From Achromobacter xylosoxidans (GTDB lineage: Bacteria; Pseudomonadota; Gammaproteobacteria; Burkholderiales; Burkholderiaceae_B), in contig NZ_LN831029.1 of assembly GCF_001457475.1 (NCBI RefSeq), positions 4,216,001-4,280,000 of the forward strand: DNA of 64,000 nucleotides, read 5' to 3'. Shown in pieces: positions 61,503-64,000 of this stretch. Position numbers and translations under genes: made by a program. Each line of letters starts with the position of its first letter. Positions within the stretch are counted from its first letter, which is position 1. The notes beneath the pieces are model-generated. The model was not told the origin of the DNA. It did no database searches and saw only the letters and a list, made by a program, of their open reading frames with translations.

Positions 61503-62786
61503 ATGAGTATAGCCCACCCTCCCATCCCCTTCCGCCGCGCGGGACAGAAGTACGCTTTCGTGGTCGTCGGCGTGATCTTCCTGGCGCTCCTGGTCTCGGC
61601 CGGCCTGCGCGCGTCTCCCAGCGTGCTGCTGGTGCCGCTGGAGCAAAGCTTTGGCTGGAATCGCAGCACCACTTCGTTCTCGGCCGCCGTCGGCATCTTC
61701 CTGTATGGACTGGTGGGGCCGTTCGCGGCGGCCGCGATGGAACGCTTCGGCGTGCGCCGCGTGCTGATCGCGGCGCTGTCGGTGATGTCCCTCTCGACCG
61801 CCGCCAGCGCCTACATGACCCAGCCGTGGCACCTGCTGCTGACCTGGGGCGTGTTCTCCGGCGTCGGCTCGGGCGCGGTCGCCGTGGTCATGGGCGCCAC
61901 GGTGGTCAACCGCTGGTTCACGAAGCATCGCGGCCTGATGATGGGCTTGCTGACCGCCAGCACCGCCACCGGCACGCTGATCTTCCTGCCCATCCTCGCG
62001 GCGCTGGCGTCGTCCGGCGACTGGACCCGGGTGGTCTGGACCGTGGCGGGCGCCGCCGCCGCGCTGGTGCCGGTGGCCTGGTGGCTGGTGCCCGACCGCC
62101 CCGCCAGCGTCGGCCTGGTTCCTTTCGGCAGCGACCCGCATGAACCGCCCGCGCCCGCCACGCCGCGCACCGGCATGATCGCCGCCACCTTCGGCGCCCT
62201 GTCCCGCGCCGCCCGCACCCGCACCTTCTGGTTCCTGTTCGCCACCTTCTTCATCTGCGGCTTCACCACCAATGGGCTGGTCGGCACGCACCTGATCGCG
62301 CTGTGCGGCGACCATGGCATGCCCGAAGTGCAGGCGGCGGGGCTGCTGGCGATCATGGGCATCTTCGACCTGTTCGGCACCACCGCCTCCGGCTGGCTGA
62401 CCGACCGCTACGATCCGCGCAAGCTGCTGTTCGTCTACTACGGGCTGCGCGGCCTGGCGCTGATCTATCTGCCCTATTCCGACTTCTCGTTCTACGGCCT
62501 GGCGATCTTCGCGGTGTTCTTCGGCCTGGACTGGATCGCCACCGTGCCGCCCACGCTGCGCCTGGCCACTGAAGCCTTCGGCGATCGCGAGGCGCCCATC
62601 GTGTTCGGCTGGATCGTCGCCGGCCACCAGTTGGGCGCGGCCAGCGCGGCCTGGATGGCGGGCGTGGTGCGCGAGTCGCAAGGCAGCTACCTGATGGCCT
62701 TCGTCGCGGCCGGCGCCACAGGTCTCGTCGCCGCCGTCATCGCCCTGCTGATCGGGCGCGAGCGGGTCGTGGCGCAACCCGCGTAG
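61503..62786 (+). CDS. Major facilitator superfamily transporter
   Basis: The 427-residue protein has 12 predicted membrane helices. The family motif A appears as GWLTDRYDPRKLL (loop between helices 8 and 9) and the N-terminal half has GPFAAAAMERFGVRR. The ATG at 61503 abuts the right operator repeat, with no Shine-Dalgarno sequence visible. Divergent TetR and a shared operator suggest efflux of a toxic compound. A strong terminator follows. Confidence 0.9.
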   Translation: MSIAHPPIPFRRAGQKYAFVVVGVIFLALLVSAGLRASPSVLLVPLEQSFGWNRSTTSFSAAVGIFLYGLVGPFAAAAMERFGVRRVLIAALSVMSLSTAASAYMTQPWHLLLTWGVFSGVGSGAVAVVMGATVVNRWFTKHRGLMMGLLTASTATGTLIFLPILAALASSGDWTRVVWTVAGAAAALVPVAWWLVPDRPASVGLVPFGSDPHEPPAPATPRTGMIAATFGALSRAARTRTFWFLFATFFICGFTTNGLVGTHLIALCGDHGMPEVQAAGLLAIMGIFDLFGTTASGWLTDRYDPRKLLFVYYGLRGLALIYLPYSDFSFYGLAIFAVFFGLDWIATVPPTLRLATEAFGDREAPIVFGWIVAGHQLGAASAAWMAGVVRESQGSYLMAFVAAGATGLVAAVIALLIGRERVVAQPA

Positions 62787-62802
62787 CCCGCCAGCGCGGC
62801 AC

Positions 62803-62834
62803 AAAAAAAAGCCCGGCCTGGCGGCCGGGCTTTT
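62803..62834. terminator. Bidirectional terminator between the MFS gene and livF
   Basis: An eight-A tract, AAGCCCGGCC, a TGGC loop and GGCCGGGCTTTT form a strong hairpin between convergent genes. Confidence 0.92.
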
Positions 62835-62857
62835 CTCATGCGGCAAGCGGAACGCGG

Positions 62858-63595
62858 CTACGCCTCTTCCACTTCCCCCAGGTACGCGGCGCGCACCTTG
62901 GGATCGTGCAGCATGTCGGCGGCAGGACCGGACAGCGTGATCTCGCCGGATTCCATCACGTAGCCGCGGTGGCTGTTCTCCAGCGCCAGGCGCGCGTTCT
63001 GCTCGATCAAGAGGATCGTGACGCCTTCGCTGGCGATGGTGCGCACCACCTCGAAGACCTTCTCGACCATCAGCGGCGCCAGCCCCATCGAGGGTTCGTC
63101 CAGCAACAGCAGCTTCGGACGCGCGATCATCGCGCGGCCCATGGCCACCATCTGCTGCTCGCCACCCGAGAGCGTGCCCGCCGCCTGCTTGCGGCGTTCG
63201 GCCAGGCGCGGGAACAGCGTGAACACGCGGTCGGTGTCCTGCCGCACCTGCGCGGCGTCGCGCCGGATGTAGGCGCCCATCGCCAGGTTTTCCTCGATGG
63301 TGAGCTGGCCAAAGATGCCGCGTCCCTCGGGCACCATCACCAGGCCCTGGCGCACCAGCTCGTGCGACTTCTGGCCGCCGATGGACTGGCCGCCGTAGAC
63401 CACTTCGCCGCCGGCCAGCGGCACCAGGCCGCAGATGGCGCGCAGCGTCGTGCTCTTGCCGGCGCCGTTGGCGCCGATCAGGCACACCAGTTCGCCTTCG
63501 TCCACGCGCAGGTCGATGCCGCGCACCGCGCGGATGCCGCCGTACGCGACCTGCAGGCCGCGCAGTTCCAGTAGGGGTTTGCTTGCCGTCGTCAT
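62858..63595 (-). CDS. livF: Branched-chain amino acid ABC transporter ATPase LivF
   Basis: The 245-residue ATPase has Walker A GANGAGKST, signature LSGGEQQMVAMGRAM and Walker B KLLLLDEPSMGLAP. The Leu-Met-Val pattern after Walker B (LAPLMVEKVFEV) is typical of LivF. Its start overlaps the stop of LivG (ATGA), as in liv operons, so the two ATPases are coupled. The permeases and binding protein lie outside to the right. It imports branched-chain or related amino acids. Confidence 0.95.
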   Translation of the reverse strand: MTTASKPLLELRGLQVAYGGIRAVRGIDLRVDEGELVCLIGANGAGKSTTLRAICGLVPLAGGEVVYGGQSIGGQKSHELVRQGLVMVPEGRGIFGQLTIEENLAMGAYIRRDAAQVRQDTDRVFTLFPRLAERRKQAAGTLSGGEQQMVAMGRAMIARPKLLLLDEPSMGLAPLMVEKVFEVVRTIASEGVTILLIEQNARLALENSHRGYVMESGEITLSGPAADMLHDPKVRAAYLGEVEEA

Positions 63596-64000
63596 GCCGG
63601 GCGCTCCTGATGAATCAGCGGATCCTGGGCGGCGCCCGCGCCCAGATACGCTTCAATGACCTTGGGGTCGCGCTGCACCTGGGCGGGTTTGCCCATGGCC
63701 AGCACCTTGCCGTATTCCAGCACCAGCACGCGATCGCACAGGCCCATGACCAGCTTCATGTCGTGCTCGATCAGCAGCACCGTGACGCCATCGTCGCGGA
63801 TCTTCTCGATCAGCTTGCGCAGCACCACGGTTTCCGAGGCGTTCATGCCGGCGGCCGGTTCGTCCAGCGCCAGCAGCTTGGGATCGGTGGCCAAGGCGCG
63901 CGCGATTTCCAGGCGGCGCTGGTCGCCATAGGGCAGCGAACGCGCCACGTCGTTGGCGCGGTGGCCGATGCCGACGTAGTCCAGCAGCTCCTGGGCGCGG
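63592..64000 (-). CDS. livG: Branched-chain amino acid ABC transporter ATPase LivG, 5' end beyond window
   Basis: Only the C-terminal 135 or so residues are inside the window; the frame is open to the window end. The visible part contains RSLPYGDQRRLEIARAL (the LivG signature region), LLALDEPAAGMNASE (Walker B) and VLLIEHDMKLVMGLCDRVLVLEYG, all typical of LivG. It overlaps livF by four bases. The Walker A site and start lie to the right. Confidence 0.93.
   Translation of the reverse strand, partial: RAQELLDYVGIGHRANDVARSLPYGDQRRLEIARALATDPKLLALDEPAAGMNASETVVLRKLIEKIRDDGVTVLLIEHDMKLVMGLCDRVLVLEYGKVLAMGKPAQVQRDPKVIEAYLGAGAAQDPLIHQERPA

Overview
The window is high-GC chromosomal DNA that reads as a beta-proteobacterium of the Alcaligenaceae (Achromobacter/Bordetella type). 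This rests on gene order and protein style (dapC-dapD-dapE-prmB, ribF-ileS-lspA-coaBC, abundant Bug/TctC, ABC and LysR/IclR genes) and was not checked against a database. Coding is dense, with many ATGA/GTGA start-stop overlaps, and perfect hairpins with A and T tracts separate convergent genes.

Bases 1 to about 8160 are the integrase-proximal end of a prophage or integrative element: small phage ORFs, a leftward pair of membrane/coiled-coil proteins, a C5 cytosine methyltransferase, mosaic proteins including a DUF3850 domain, an excisionase and a DUF3596-type tyrosine integrase. The integrase ends against the 3' end of a tRNA-Leu(TAG), the likely attachment site. The other end lies left of the window.

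From 8.3 to 14.4 kb is a rightward housekeeping run: lysine/diaminopimelate synthesis (dapC, dapD, dapE), the L3 glutamine methyltransferase prmB and an ABC-F ATPase.

From 14.4 to 27.7 kb is the most unusual region, a cell-surface-signalling locus. A Fur-like box precedes a FecI-type sigma factor and a FecR-type regulator. Three tandem paralogous STN-domain TonB-dependent receptors follow, two of them trailed by a 220-residue lysozyme-fold (SLT-like) protein with no signal peptide, and then a periplasmic di-heme peroxidase of the CcpA/MauG class. All three receptors and the unrelated peroxidase carry the same promoter-leader module: TGAGG, then GTCCTA exactly 23 bp on, then ATGCC exactly 38 bp further. 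I infer one ECF-controlled regulon. A fragment of a lost receptor 3' end lies between the duplicated units.

From 27.8 to 41.3 kb come a leftward desaturase-uvrD-chorismate mutase operon, a secreted small protein, a leftward purN-rsmB pair (RsmB with a repetitive Arg/Gly-rich N-terminus), and a rightward ribF-ileS-lspA-coaBC run.

From 41.3 to 64 kb is metabolic and transport DNA: an IclR-pepE-DUF1177-aroM-tctC operon with a tandem GTTCC-N7-GGAAC operator; DUF457, DedA, a dimeric dUTPase and an old-yellow-enzyme; an ehuBCDA-like amino-acid/ectoine ABC transporter; a LivJ-like binding protein with an ornithine-cyclodeaminase homologue; OsmC; a Nramp transporter with a Fur/Mur-like palindrome; a GST/flavin-monooxygenase pair divergent from a LysR gene; a TetR/MFS pair with a perfect 18-bp inverted operator; and livF with the 3' part of livG.
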